Source of the DNA: Aurifilum marmelostoma
Lineage: Eukaryota; Ascomycota; Sordariomycetes; Diaporthales; Cryphonectriaceae
Direction of reading: 5' to 3'
Length of the DNA stretch: 64,000 bases
Assembly: GCA_027559495.1 (NCBI GenBank)
Contig: JAMXSV010000026.1
Coordinates: forward strand, 62,001 to 126,000
Below are positions 1 to 12,119 of this stretch, piece after piece. The notes beneath the pieces are model-generated. The model worked only from the letters and a program-made list of their open reading frames with translations, did not search any database and was not told where the DNA came from. Position 1 is the first letter of the stretch. Each line of letters starts with the position of its first letter. The position numbers and the translations under genes were made by a program.

Positions 1-2340
1 TTCCTCTGCTTATCACAATCTCCTTCCTCTCAGAATTCTGTTCATTATGAAAGTAGGATTACATCCATTTTGGCTTAAGCGCACCAATCAAAGGGTCATG
101 TAAGTTCTGTAAAAAGAGACACTTTAGATAGAAACTTGCAGCGGATAGCAATATGTTTGAATCAATGATGGATCTTGCAAGGTTTAAAGAGCGGGCAAAT
201 TAAATAAGCATAGTTCGAAGGGGTATATTACGGGCTGGATATATATCCACATTTCGGGACGCCAGGGCCATCAGACGATGTCACCAAGTAGGCCGGGTTG
301 TTTTCTAGTTCCCAGTCCTGTTTCCACTACCTATACATTCTTTATTCTTCGAGCCATAATGCTGGATTACGCGCTTTCTGTGACACAATCTTCCACAGCG
401 GGCTGCTTCACTCAATGCACTGCAAAGTATCGCCGACGGTGTATGCAACTGCGTGTCGCAGGATTCGAAGCCCTAGCGTTGGTTACGCGTCTCGCCCGTG
501 CAGAGGATCGGCAGCGCATATGTCACCGCTCCTAGGGTCATGATGGGCTCAAAATGGCTTGAGACTGCCTCGGTATTCTCTTCTACACCCTGCTAGCAAT
601 CGTATGCATATACATAGTACCCTAGCTTGAGAGGTGGTCCAGCAATTCTACATACGCCCCGCCATCGACCAAGGCAGTCGTACGATGTTGACAACATTCT
701 AATCTCTATCCAATCGCAGTCTTAAACAGAATGCTGTTTCGAGATTGATCTAGTAAATTACTCGCGCTAGATACGAGAACTCCCATTTTTCTCGGGCTTT
801 TACAACAGCCGAGTCTCGTGAATGTTGGTGTGTTTCGAATCATGAACATACCTGAGTGCGTTGTATTTCTCCTTGCCAGCTTGAGATGCTTTTATGAAAC
901 GAGTTGGATGCTCTAGACCTTAATTTGTGAGTTATTCGTATTTTGCAAACAAATAAGAGCCTGGACAAGCGAAATGTTAGTCCCTCTTTTTTGTTGATCT
1001 TTTAGAAAGAATTTAGGGGGGGCGGGGGGCGGGAAGGGTCCAGTATCATACGGCTGTTGATGTATACTGAAAAGTATTACGCTTCGTCGAACTTGTCCTT
1101 CCGTAGTTTTCAGATCATCCCTTTGCACAACGGGCTTGCAGTAACCCCCCAAACCCCCTCTTTCACTTTTTTTCAACTCGGTCGTGGAGCTTCGATACTC
1201 TGCTTAATACTATGCCGTCGAGTGTTCTGCAGCATAGTAAACGCCATGTGAAAGCGTGTTGTTCAGTCTGTGAGACTGTGAAAACTTCACCACTCATAAT
1301 ATTGTCTTTAGCTGCGCATCACTTTTAGTCCTCCCTTCTGTCAAGGTTCTTAACATAGACCATTGATATGGTGCTTAAAATAACAACAACGCTGTGAAAG
1401 CTTATTATGGCCGGTCTGGCCCGCGTGCGACCGGTCATGAATTCACATCTTGATATTATTCGGCACTCTGTCCTCCCGTGGAATGATCGCCGCATTCAAG
1501 GGAATCAGAGAATCAGGGGAGAGGGATAAACTCGCAAAAAATGAAGTCCAAGCGGTTGACATGGCCGTTTACTTCCATTTCATTGACTACATATGGCGCT
1601 CTTTGGGGTCGAGCATGCCCCTACGAGACGGGAAAAGTGACCATCATCGCGTTGTTACCTATATATCGATCTATTGAGTGACGTCTTGCCGGCAGCATTG
1701 AGGCACAGACATGGAGCGAGGATAGTAGGCAACACATACGAGGTCGGCTCAACACCACGACTATGGAATCGCAGGTGTTTCATTCTGGCTGCCGTCTTGC
1801 ATCGAAAAACTATGCAGTCCGCAGGAGGTCGACCGCGCTGCTATGAATGATTGCCTGCCAATCTCCAAAATGCCGTCTTTGGCCGCAATCATAACGAAGG
1901 TCTACCGTTGGAGGCCTGTCCCGCCAGGCAACTTGTCACCGTCGAGAACGGGTTTATGCGCCACTAAAATCGCAGTGGGGGGCAAACATTAGAACCGCAA
2001 TGTCTCGTATACATGACTTGGCCTCGAATGTCGTGATCAGATCGATATATGCACATATTCCTACTCCGGACGATTCTTGATTATTGATTGGGATTTTGTA
2101 TATCCTTCATAGTCATTAAGCACTATGTTCGCACCGATTGTAGCATGCCGGCTTTGCGGCTTCAGCGCGGATCCTCTTGAATGAAGTTCCGTGAACATAT
2201 TTTCTCCATTGACGGCACCGTCAGATATCACTATTTTGGTGCTGCCGTTTCTTCACATCTTCAGCATTCTATCCAAATTTCATACTTGGAATGGCGTGCT
2301 GACAAGGATTGGCGCAATATTTTATAGCGCAATTCGGGTC
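1..2340. other. Gene-free stretch, nothing identified
   Basis: Only short open frames (up to about 88 codons) occur on either strand and none shows a family motif, a believable intron pair or a conserved domain. Base composition is ordinary and it lacks the TA-rich look of the block after 11.5 kb. The right end is fixed by the stop codon of the MFS pseudogene. I see no RNA gene and no repeat. Confidence 0.5.
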
Positions 2341-3959
2341 TCATATTTGAAACTTGCGAGGCTGCTCTACATGATCCGATTTAATAATCCCAGCCCTATT
2401 CTTCCGCCAGTAGATCCACATGATCAACAATGTTACCGGTATGGAACACGCGTATAGCAACAGAATAGCGAGAAATGACCGCGCGTACCTCGGAGCGTCA
2501 CTCGACTAGAATAATTGCTATCCCACCCAACCACCCATTTTGCCTCCTATCACCACCATTGCAAGCCCAATACTCCGCTTCGCAGCCGTAGTAGCGTTAA
2601 TGTTCAGCCAAGCATCGTTTACCCCCTGAGCAAGAGCGTTCCCTGAGGAAAGTAATATGAAGGTCGCGTACATTGTCCATCTGGTCGCTGTTCCATCGTT
2701 GATAAAATACAGTGCAGCTGCAAACGCGATGGCATAGATGAATGATGCTATACACCAGGGACCACGGAGACGCGTTTTGTCTGACGCCGAGGCTATTGCA
2801 GGACTTGGAACAATAACGCCAAAGCTACTAACGCTATCAAGGAGATTAGCCTTTGTGGTATTGAACCCAAAACCCTTGATGATTGAAGGGTCGTAGAGCT
2901 GGAGGCCACCTTTGGGAGCTAGCGAGAGCATGTTCAAGATGCAATGCACCCAAAGGAGTGGGTCGGCCAAGCTGTCGAAGAAGACGCGCCAATTGAGAGT
3001 GGGTCTTGCCTCTGAGCGGGAAGGATCGGTACGGACTATCCGGGCTTTGCATAATGGATCGCTCATCAGAACTGAAAAAATCAAAAACATTGTAAAGGGG
3101 GGCAGTCCGGAAAGAACTGCGTGGAAGTAACAGGACGAAGGCAAGGGGGACTACGAGAGTTATTGATCCCTCAACGAAGATAAAACGCATTAGTACTCGC
3201 GACTTCAGGCACAGAGCAAGACAGGGAGACACACTAATAAACAACCATTGCCAGCCTGAAAGATCATGCACACCGCCAAGTTCTGGGATACCAGCAGCAA
3301 TCAGAGACCCGATCGCAGTAGCCAAGTAATTTCCAAAATAAAAAATGGCTGTTCTCCGCGCCAGCTCCCTCTCTGTATAGAACAAGGCGAGCATACACTG
3401 GGCTCTAGGGATATGTCCGCCCTCGAAGAGACCAAGTGGGAAGCGTGTGGCATAAAAGCTAGACAGGTTCGTGCACCACGCCTGTGTGAGGGCGATAATC
3501 GCCCAGATCACCAGCTGTACTGTCAGCCAGATCGGGGCGCCAATCTTCTGAAGGAGGAGATTGGCAGGGATCTCAGATACATAAGCTGATTGCCGTAGCT
3601 GACTTGGTCGGAAGTGACGTGCAAATTTTCAGTTAACGTGTCGGACAACGCGTTGCTGATATTACTTCGGTCCAGATGGAGGACAAAGAACCCGCTGACT
3701 AGGAGGGGCAGCAGGCAGAGGTCCAATCTAGCGGAGGTCAACAGTCTTTCTAGGACTTGAGTAGAAGACTGCTCAAATGAGCATTCACTTACTTCCACAC
3801 AATGGTGGACTCATCCTTCTCCGACCAACTAACCAATTCATCGTTAATCCGCTAGGTGGATTGCGCCAAGTCTTGTTTGAGACTCTGCAGGTCTCGACGT
3901 TCGTCGTTCATCGTCGGCCAAGGGAATGGCCCTTTCTCATACGCTTGAGGGGTCTCCAT
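2341..3959 (-). pseudogene. MFS carrier pseudogene (Dal5/Tna1 allantoate-permease type)
   Basis: A nearly full-length but broken anion:cation symporter gene. The ATG at 3959-3957 opens an acidic and basic N-terminal tail. A 65-nt GTAAGT intron (3728-3792) is followed by the TM1 region with the family motif LDRSNISNAL, then YVSEIPANLLLQKIGAPIW, an LGLFEGGHIP segment and a last helix ending YWRK near 2400, closing at a TGA at 2341. Damage: in-frame TAG at 3852-3854, 2518-2520 and 2506-2508; a one-base loss near 3584 (between NQL and YVSE); and at least one more frame change between about 3150 and 3000. Reading through the last two TAGs gives SSDAPRY in the same frame, the family's usual C-terminal motif, which shows the true end. 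Family members take up allantoate, nicotinate or similar organic anions; the substrate here cannot be told. Confidence 0.85.
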
Positions 3960-4410
3960 TTCGAGACAGAACCATGACGTCAAAATCAAAATGAGGTCAA
4001 GGGTTGAATAAAAGAAAGACTTTCTTATGTGAGGCTAGGGCTTGAGACTTTTACCTTGACAATCAGGTACGCCTATGTATATGTACAGTGTATAGATTAT
4101 GTGCTTGAGTGGGTGTATCGCGTCATGTAGAGGTGTAGATCATTATAGGTCGATAAGCATAAGCTAGGCGGAAGCGAATGCTCTTAAACCTGATCTTTGT
4201 TCGGTCTTGAGCGATGGCAGAAGACGGTGGAGCCAAGTGGGAGGCAGCGTCGGAGGTGAGCGTCGGAGTTGAGCGTCTCGGGCCTGCCCCGCACGACGGG
4301 AAGATGTATCAACCGAATCAGCTTATTTGCTCATCATTCCAACTCTGAGCCCATGCAGTCCCTTCGACATCGAGAAGGCGAGCGAATACACCTTCCGGAT
4401 AATCAAAACA
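3960..4410. promoter_or_regulatory. Divergent intergenic region
   Basis: These 451 bases lie between the start codon of the broken MFS carrier (minus) and the ATG of the arylsulfatase (plus), so they should hold both promoters. TA-rich stretches around 4070-4100 could serve as core elements. I see no motif strong enough to name a regulator. Confidence 0.35.
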
Positions 4411-5763
4411 ATGTCTACCGATCCCTCGAAACCGAATGTTGTCCTTGTGCTGGCCGACAACCTGGGCTGGGGCGAACTCGGCTGCTATGGGGGAGGCGTC
4501 CTCCGGGGAGCCGCAACCCCAAGAATCGATAAGCTTGCGACTGAGGGCCTTCTTCTGCACAACTTCAACGTCGAAAGCGATTGCGTGCCCACCCGCAGTG
4601 CCTTGATGACGGGCCGCCATCCCATTCGGACAGGTTGTCGCCAGAGCGTACCAGCGGGGTTCCCTCAAGGCCTTACACCCTGGGAGACAACTCTTCCCGA
4701 AGTGCTCAAGAAAGCCGGATATGCTACAGCTCATCACGGGAAGTGGCATCTTGGGGACATCGCGGGCCGTTACCCCAGTGACAGGGGCTTTGACGAGTGG
4801 TTTGGAATCCCAAGGACGACGGATGAAAGTCAATTCACGAGTGCTATCGGCTACGAACCGGAGATTGCTGAGCTGCCTTACATCATGCGGGGTCTAGCCG
4901 GTCAGCCGTCCGAGAACGTCTGTGTCTACGATCTGGAGAAGCGGAGGTTGATCGATCAGATGCTTGTGAAGAAGTCGCAAGATTGGCTCTCACGGAAAGC
5001 ACCGACCGGAGAGCCATTTTTCCTTTACCATCCGCTGGTGCACCTGCATTTCCCGACGCTACCACACCCAGACTTTGCGGGCAAGACGCGTCAGGGTGAA
5101 TTTGCAGACTCGATGGCAGAGATGGATCACCGTGTGGGCGAGATCATCGACCACCTTGACTCTCTGGGTCCTGAGATTCGAGACAACACGGTCTTCATCT
5201 TTGCCTCAGACAACGGCCCAGAGTTCCGACCACCATATAGAGGCACAGCTGGTCCGTGGATGGGCACTTATCATACAGCTATGGAAGGCAGTCTGCGGGT
5301 ACCGTTTATAATCCGGTGGAAAGGGCACGTACCGGAAGGTGTGACAAGCAATTCCATCGTCCACGTCACGGATCTGTTTACTACGATCATCTCCATCGCT
5401 GGAGCGCAGGACTTCCTACCCCGGGACCGACCGTTTGACGGAATCGATCAGACAGCATTCTTCCGGCATCCATCAGAGAATCCTTCACCGAGGCAGGGGT
5501 TCCTTTTTTTCATCAAAGAAGAACTGAGGGCAATAAAGTGGCGAGACTGGAAATTGCACCTTGTGTGGGAGCCGAAAGTCAACCAGAGCTCGGGCAAACT
5601 AGAGTCTCCATACCTGTTCAATGTCGTGCGGGACCCCAAGGAGGAGTCAGACATCCTAGCATATAACACATGGGTCCTGCAGCCAATCATGAGAATGAGG
5701 GCAGAGTTCGACAAGAGCCTGAAGGAAGATCCTGCACCTCCGGATCCGCTCAAAGGGCTGTAG
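4411..5763 (+). CDS. Arylsulfatase, type I (formylglycine) sulfatase
   Basis: Predicted 450-residue intronless sulfatase that hydrolyses sulfate esters, usually for sulfur scavenging. The family signature C-x-P-x-R reads CVPTR at residues 58-62, followed by TGR; Cys58 is the one expected to be converted to formylglycine. Other active-site elements are present: LADNLGWGELG (residues 14-24), HHGKWHLGD, HFPTLPHPDF and ASDNGPE. The second metal-binding Asp of the usual DD pair is Asn (DN), which I recall as normal in one bacterial and fungal subfamily. The frame is open upstream from 4327, but without ATG until 4411, where CAAAACA precedes the ATG, so I chose that start. No signal peptide is visible, so a cytosolic enzyme is likely. 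It runs convergently into the Zn2Cys6 gene, with 117 bases between the stops. The substrate is unknown. Confidence 0.9.
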   Translation: MSTDPSKPNVVLVLADNLGWGELGCYGGGVLRGAATPRIDKLATEGLLLHNFNVESDCVPTRSALMTGRHPIRTGCRQSVPAGFPQGLTPWETTLPEVLKKAGYATAHHGKWHLGDIAGRYPSDRGFDEWFGIPRTTDESQFTSAIGYEPEIAELPYIMRGLAGQPSENVCVYDLEKRRLIDQMLVKKSQDWLSRKAPTGEPFFLYHPLVHLHFPTLPHPDFAGKTRQGEFADSMAEMDHRVGEIIDHLDSLGPEIRDNTVFIFASDNGPEFRPPYRGTAGPWMGTYHTAMEGSLRVPFIIRWKGHVPEGVTSNSIVHVTDLFTTIISIAGAQDFLPRDRPFDGIDQTAFFRHPSENPSPRQGFLFFIKEELRAIKWRDWKLHLVWEPKVNQSSGKLESPYLFNVVRDPKEESDILAYNTWVLQPIMRMRAEFDKSLKEDPAPPDPLKGL

Positions 5764-5880
5764 AGCATGTGTTATACACATAATGGTTAACGTACTATAC
5801 CACATTGACCCCTACTCATAACGATTCAACTCAGCTGTGCAACATTCCACGTATGCTCTACAAAGCATAAAAAAGTTTCC

Positions 5881-7802
5881 TTAATGTTCTCCGAGGAGAT
5901 CCGACACCCATATGTTCAACCAGTCACTGTTCCCATTATTCACATTCAACTCAACAGCACCGCTCATGTATTGTACTTGGTCAGCATCCATAGCCAGAAG
6001 GCGTTCAAAGGCATCTCTGTACGGCTTGCCATTGGGATACCTCTCTGCCATCCCCCAGAGAATCTTTGAGCATTCAGCAATGGACACCTTGACGGCGGCC
6101 ATGTCCAATGCGAGACCGGGGCGCACGCCGGCCACTCGAGAGCAATGCAGAAGAGCAGCTCCCACGCGGAAGAGATTGTGAATGGAGCGCCAGTAGAAGC
6201 GGAGTGTACCTCTTTCGAATCCATCTCTGTACTTAGTGACGCTGGCAGCCGCATTTCGAGCTAGGAAAGCAGATGTCGTCGTCGGATGATGTTGGTAAAT
6301 GACGCGACGGGCAGTAGAGCTGAGCAAGGGATGTCACAAGGAAACCCTCGAAGACGGTTGCAGGTGCCAAAGATGACTTCATGTCATATGGTGGTGTTGC
6401 GTCATACCACTCATGGAGCCGCTGTCGCATTTGCGACCGCCAGGCCTCATAGTTGAGAACAGCACCGTTGCAATATCGATTCTGATTCAGCGTGGTATAC
6501 ATCTCAGATTCTAATTGTCGAAATTTGACAAGATGAATCGCTATGTCTTGCGTGCTTCCAGATATTCCGCTGGTGGCGGTGGGCAGAGTTGTTTCAATGG
6601 CTTCGTCGGGAATAGAGAACGGACGGTAGAGGACAGGACAGATGTTCCTTTCGAACGTATAAGCTGCCCAGAATAGACGCTTCCGGGTCACCTCGTCGTC
6701 ATCCGTGAAACCACCGGTGCCAGCCTGCTGATGAGGCGGCTCTTTGTGCAATCCCAAATGAACTGCGAGCCTCGTAGCAAGGCCGATGAAGTGCCAGACG
6801 CCTCGCAAGTTCGACTCAAAAGATTGGTACTGGACAATGAGCAGGAAAGCTTCGAGCTGCTGGAGAGTCTCCCCGCCGAACAAAGTCTGATTCGTTGCGA
6901 AGAGTCGAGCCCCTGTTGCAAAGTAAGCATTGGCTTTGGAAAGAGGAAGCGATGGATCTGCTCGATTTAGGAGTCGGATGGCGGTAGCAAAGACCATGCG
7001 AACCCGGAACTCATCGCGCGGGTCATATCCGTCGCACGGGGCCACAGCCTTGTAAATTGTATCAAAAGTTGCAAGAAAATCCGCCCTTGATAGTATCGGG
7101 GAGAAGAAGCCCGAGTGTTCAAAATAGACATCGACAAGCTTGTAAGCTGAATCTCTCGCCGGCTTGGGCAGTTCAGCATCACGAGGAAGCTGTACTAGAA
7201 GCTCTTCGTATCGAGAAGTGTCATGATCTCCGTACGGATCGATAGAGGTCTGGTAGCCTGCGGCGCTGTGCCCTAGATAGGGGACCAAGATTCGCTGGAT
7301 CTGCTCGTTGGTCTGGAGATATTGCTGAGCCGCCGTTGGGCCTGGCAGCGACAATGCTGATGCGTGAAAAGTCTCGGCGCCCATATCATCGCGGGCAGGG
7401 TCCTTGCTGGCGGCTGACAATACGTGACCGGCAGGTCCTTGTTTTGTAGGCGTCTCTGCTTCGGCTACTGATGTGGGTGTATCTTCGTCATAATCGCGGA
7501 TCCCGTGTGAAATCAAACACTTTTCCAGGTGAGCAATACGATCCTCAAGGCTCCTGATGTAGCTGTGCTCCTGTCAAAGTCAGCCTTAAGGGAAGAAGCT
7601 ATCAAGGGTCTGGTCTTTCTTGGAAACCGAACCTCCTCGGCAGTGTGCGCCCGTCAAGGTCTACGCTAACGCACGCTACACCGGCTCTTGTGCACGCTTC
7701 GCACGCAGGCAGACTCTGATCACACCTCTGCTTCCGAGACTTGCACCTCGCACATGCAGTTAGATTAGAGCGGCGCACATTAGAGCGCCTAGAAGAAGAC
7801 AT
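5881..7802 (-). CDS. Zn2Cys6 transcription factor with fungal_trans domain, one frameshift
   Basis: Exon 1 (7802-7633) encodes a basic start and a zinc cluster CX2CX6CX6CX2CX6C (Cys17, 20, 27, 34, 37, 44). A 70-nt intron (7563-7632) rejoins the frame at LPR/SYIRSLEDRIAHLEK, the usual linker and short coiled coil. The middle-homology region follows, with DVYFEHSGFFSPILSR, LGLHKEP and RKRLFWAAYTFER, then a C-terminal FLARNAA...RFYWRSIHNLF segment. The two halves of the second exon are in different frames: near 6270 a TTT run seems to hold one extra base, and the coding length comes out one base over a multiple of three. This is either a real null mutation or a sequence error; a very short unlikely intron is the other option. 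Without it the protein would be about 616 residues. The targets are unknown. Its neighbours are a sulfatase and a carrier. Confidence 0.8.
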
Positions 7803-10277
7803 TGCGAATCAAGGGTAGCCTTATAAGCCGACTCTTCCTCCACTATGATTACGGGGGGTATATAGAGGGCGCCGATGATGATGGCAGTGCGATAGCGCGG
7901 CCGCAGATGGCTGGTGATGTGGGTTAGTGGGTTGTTCATCATTCTGTCACGGAGGAGGATTTTTGCGAATGCTGGTATGGTCAAAGCAGGACCTAGGGTT
8001 AGGGTTATCGACCATTAGTGCTTAGGTTTATGTTGTCCATTACTGTTGACTGTCACTTGGGTCACTTGCTGTATCTACAAGGAACAAGGGGACCTTCTCA
8101 ACTGTGGCGTCGACCCAAGTATATGAAATTTCCATAACACCACCACTGTACCATCTTAATTGTGCCATCAGCATCAATCCAGTTGTTTCTCATGCGAGTG
8201 CTAGTGCGATGTAATTACCTTGGTCTCTCCTAATGAAAGTACACTCGACGTACTTTACAATATGGGCGTCGTGCGGCACCTGGTTCTCCAAGTAGGGGCG
8301 GTCAGGGCAATGTTGATGTGTTACAATAAGTCCCTTACGCTCGGCTACGCATTCGACAATCATGGCTTTCTGAAGAACAAGGTGATCTAAACCTATTTCC
8401 ACGCTAGCTCGTCGGTTCCTCTATGGGAGCGAGCTTACGCTTAAGCTTAGGTTTCTGTTACCAAGCTCGGGCTCGTAATTGTAAGTGAGTGCTAACATTT
8501 AAGGACTGGAAACTTCGGCAGAAGCCTGTTGCGGCGGGCATAATGAATACGTACGGAGCCAGACTCCGTGTAGTCTCTGTGCCTATAGCCCACAACATCA
8601 TGTAATGGTCAGCAATAGCTTCTTTCAGTAAGCACTTGATATGTACAGTGCCGTCATCCTATATGAACTTGATCCATAGTATAATATCCAGCTAACGTAA
8701 CTGTGCCTTAAACTTTATATATATACATATTGCCCCCTGAGCTTATTCTCTGTTGCCAAACCCCTTTTTAAACCGGTAGGAGACATGAAAAGTGAATCAG
8801 ACAAAGAAAAGTCAGGTCAATTTTTGACTCTTTTGCTGTTGTGGATGGCGTTGCAGAGATGGATACGAAAGAATGAAAAGGTGACTCGGCAGCGTCCGGA
8901 ATCAGGGCGTGACAAGAGCCGAAGGACACCGTACGTCTTACTCAGGCCTATGAACACTCAGGCAAGCAGGAAGATGTGAGGCAGGCGCGCACACTTCGTA
9001 TTTTCTCGCTATTGAAAGAGAATACCTAACAGCTAAGGCAGGCTTCATCAACGATACGCAGGTCAAGCAGCTAATCGAAGGGCAGAGTTGGAGGCGAACT
9101 TGGTCTATCTATGCCGCTGAGTGGCCCCCGGCTTATGGTTGTAAGTGTGTGACACTGCCGATAGTCGAGGTCTTGAGAGCTGCCGATGGCCAAGACTGGT
9201 GCATCCCCGACTAGAAGCGACGTAGTGGTACCGTCTATAGGGGCAAGGGTATTGCTTGGGGGGGCGAGGGGTCGGACCGTGCGCTGGGTTCGACGTGATG
9301 AGGCAGTGGCGGAAAATTGGTACTGTTTGTGGGCGCCACAATGGCGAAAGACTATGGACTTGCTCGGGCCCGACCATAGTAGGAGAGTCGGTACGTGGGT
9401 CGAAGGCCTATCGAGTATGGTAGCAGAATAGGCACTGGGAGCCGGCGGGTTCATGATTCCTGGGTGCAACAAAACAGGGATCACGGCCAGGCCCGGTTGC
9501 GACTCCTGTTTAAGGGTGCAGGAATCTAGGCATCAGCACGAAGCTAACCATAATTATAGGCCGGGATTCAGCGGTGCACTGAAGACTCTGACCTCAGATC
9601 TACTCATTATCGTTCAGGTCAATCTCTTCATGATGTTTGCTACTTAATGGCGGTGGCAGGGGTTTATAGCAAACTGAAATAAGCAGGGTGAACGTTTGAT
9701 GAGGCCAATTTTATATGTATGTATTTGATCTTCCTTCTACGAGAAAAGAAGAAAGAAACGAGCAAGATATATGCTGCCTGGTATACTTTAAGCACCCCAT
9801 GTGATGGTGGATCCTACCAAACCCACTGGGCCAATCAGAGCATCCATCTTGTGACGCATATTATAGATTCAGATATAGTTATAGATAAGTCTGGTCTGGT
9901 TATTCTGATCTTAGTGACTTTGGTCTGCTATATGTACATTACCTCGAAACAATATAGTCGTTGTCTTATCTACTTAACTTTATGCATACAGAACCTTAAA
10001 AGTGAGAATCTGAGAGACGATAATAAACTCAACGAGAGGAATATCAATTACGCAATTGGAAACGGTGTATGTATTAGTCAGCCTCTACCCGCTCTAGTAC
10101 TTTGCAGTTGCATCAGCTGCTTATCTCTGAATCTATAAGTAGTTACGAAAATTCCTGCCATTGACTCTTCCCACCCCTATTCGCCCTAATCAAGATCCGG
10201 CGCAAACACTTACGCCCGACTTAATCATATACACTTCTGCGCTCCATTAGCCACCGATCCCAAACGTACAAGACGTT
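7803..10277. other. Gene-free stretch, nothing identified
   Basis: About 2.5 kb with no recognisable gene. Open frames up to 139 codons (minus strand 9484-9071, plus strand 9719-10138) have low-complexity or unconvincing composition, no motif and no splice partners. Two copies of the TTAGGG-like hexamer occur near 7990-8003, too few to be telomeric. The proximal part should contain the promoters of the Zn2Cys6 gene (left) and the reductase (right). Confidence 0.45.
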
Positions 10278-11251
10278 ATGTCTACTCTGTGCATCCTTGG
10301 CTGTGGTAAAGTATTCCTATACCTTATTTGGGAGACAATATGCCGACTAATAACTGCTATGGTTTCGGATGACTAGGCAATCTTGGTGTCGCTATCCTCA
10401 AGAGTTTGATCAGCGCTTTGGAAGATAGCCAAAGAACTCCCTTGTCCTATAGCCGCTTCATAGCTTGCGTCCGCAGCGAGCGCTCGGAGCAGAGATTGGC
10501 GGATGAATTTCGCCAACCAATCCAGGATGACCGTCTGGCTGTCTTCAGGGGCCGTAATCTTGAGGCTGCAGAAGCATGCGACGTCGTCATTTTGGCCGCT
10601 GACCCAGCTGATATTCAACAAGTCTTGTCCCAGCCTGGCCTCACTGCGGCGCTGAAGAGCAAGCTCGTGATCAGCGTCGTTGCTGGCTGGACTCGTCCGG
10701 CGCTGGAGACCCTATTGAACAACGATGAAGCATCTGCACCAGCCGAGAGCCGTGTCTGGGTTATCCGTACGCTGCCAAACATCGCGGCAGTCATTTCTCA
10801 ATCCATCACAGCAATCGAAGAGCCTGCCTCAGACATCCCCGTGCATTTTCCACAATTGGCCACATCCATCTTCGAATGTATCGGCAAGACTGTTCGCATT
10901 CCTCCGCGACTCACAGACGCGTTCACAGCCGTGGGCGGCTCGACTCCGGCTTTTTTTGCCGTCATTTGCGATGCTCTGGTGGACGCGGCAGTGGCTGTAG
11001 GCATGCCGCGCGACCTGGCTAGCACCATTATTTTCCAGTCCATGCAGGGCACGGCCGGATTGCTACAGAGTGGTTTACATCCTGGTATACTCAAAGACCA
11101 CGGTACCTCGCCCGAGGGCTGCACTATCGGCGGCCTCATGGTGCTTGAAGAGGCTGGTGTCAGAGGTCATCTCGGGCGGGGCCTCCGAGAAGCAGTGACC
11201 ATATCCCGCCTCATGGGCTCAACATCGCATGTTAATGATACAAGGCAATAA
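10278..11251 (+). CDS. Pyrroline-5-carboxylate reductase
   Basis: Two-exon gene for a 300-residue reductase that turns 1-pyrroline-5-carboxylate into proline with NAD(P)H. Exon 1 (10278-10305) gives MSTLCILGCG; the intron 10306-10376 (GTAAAG...CTAG, with a GACTAATAA branch-like site) splits the Rossmann motif GCGNLG. Later landmarks are VVILAADPADI, KLVISVVAGW, VIRTLPN and the C-terminal family signature, here GTSPEGCTIGGLMVLEE. The usual SPGGTT core is SPEGCT, a mild departure. Length fits the family. It looks intact although it ends only 237 bases before the retroelement block. Such enzymes are housekeeping, but paralogues also sit in biosynthetic clusters; I cannot tell which applies here. 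Confidence 0.92.
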
Positions 11252-11488
11252 TAGAAAAGGGAGCATCGAGTAGGATTTTCCTCAGACGAGTCTCTCCGAA
11301 TGCAACCTAGAAGGGTTCCAACATGTTGTAGTGTTTCATGCCATGTATAAAAAGTTTTTTGCCTCTTTCCAACCTGTCTTGCATGCTCAACATAATCTCG
11401 AAACACACTAAGGTTTTGAAGAATGGAATGGCTTAGTGTTAGAATTTTCTGAGAGAAATGTTTACTCAGTATCAAGATAGAGCTTCCA
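11252..11488. other. Boundary between reductase gene and AT-rich block
   Basis: Ordinary-composition sequence forming the 3' flank of the reductase, ending where the first LTR starts at about 11489. The composition change is abrupt. Confidence 0.5.
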
Positions 11489-11918
11489 TATAATGAGCAC
11501 CGCAGTAATCCTAAGATCCTTAAGTACTAATTAGGTTTATGCTAACAAGAGCGATATCGAAGTGCTAAGTCCTTGAATACAGAACCGTATAAGTCCTAAT
11601 AAGCAATGCAAGTGTTTACTGCCTTTAGGGCTACTTAGTATATATAACTAAATACTTAGATTAATAACTAAAGAGCTATATATAAGTTCTATCTACTAGT
11701 AGTAATAACTATAGTTATATATAATATTCCTTATTCTGGATTATCTAGATTATTTTAATAATCCTTCTAATCTAGATTATTATAGATTAGTAGCTGCTCC
11801 TCTTAAATCTAATAACCCTAACCCTTGCTTATATAAGCTATAGTGCTTTTATTTAATTATAGTATTCTTTTTCTGCTATTTCTTGCTTTACTTATTAATA
11901 TAGTTCTTTCTTATAACT
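11489..11918 (-). repeat. LTR, type A (left copy)
   Basis: Begins TATAATGAGCAC (an expected TGTAATGAGC with G to A) and ends near TTATAACT. It matches 32782-33251 in the same orientation over most of its length, including the stretch TACTTAGATTAATAACTAAA. The differences I compared are mainly C/T or G/A. The flanking five bases (TTCCA on the left, CTAAC after 33251) do not match, so no target duplication is visible. Confidence 0.75.
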
Positions 11919-12119
11919 TATATATTAAATAGGTTATAATATTATTTTCCTTTTATTAATTATTATCTCTAATAATCTTTTATAAGTATCCTAGCAAATC
12001 CTTTTTTTATTAGATTATGCTTTCCTAATTAAGATATTAAATAGAGTCGAAAAATCTTATACTTCTTATTTATCTAAATACTAAAAGCGCCTTCGTCTTT
12101 CTAAGCTTATTTCTTTTTT

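Noticed and set aside
4327..4410. In-frame upstream extension of the sulfatase
   Set aside because: The frame is open but begins with TTG, has no ATG, and adds no family sequence or signal peptide.
7990..8003. Telomere-like TTAGGG repeats
   Set aside because: Only about two units; similar short pieces occur by chance at other places in the window.
9071..9484. 137-codon minus-strand open frame
   Set aside because: Low-complexity Pro/Ser/Thr-rich translation, no motif, no intron partners, and competing frames of similar length on both strands.
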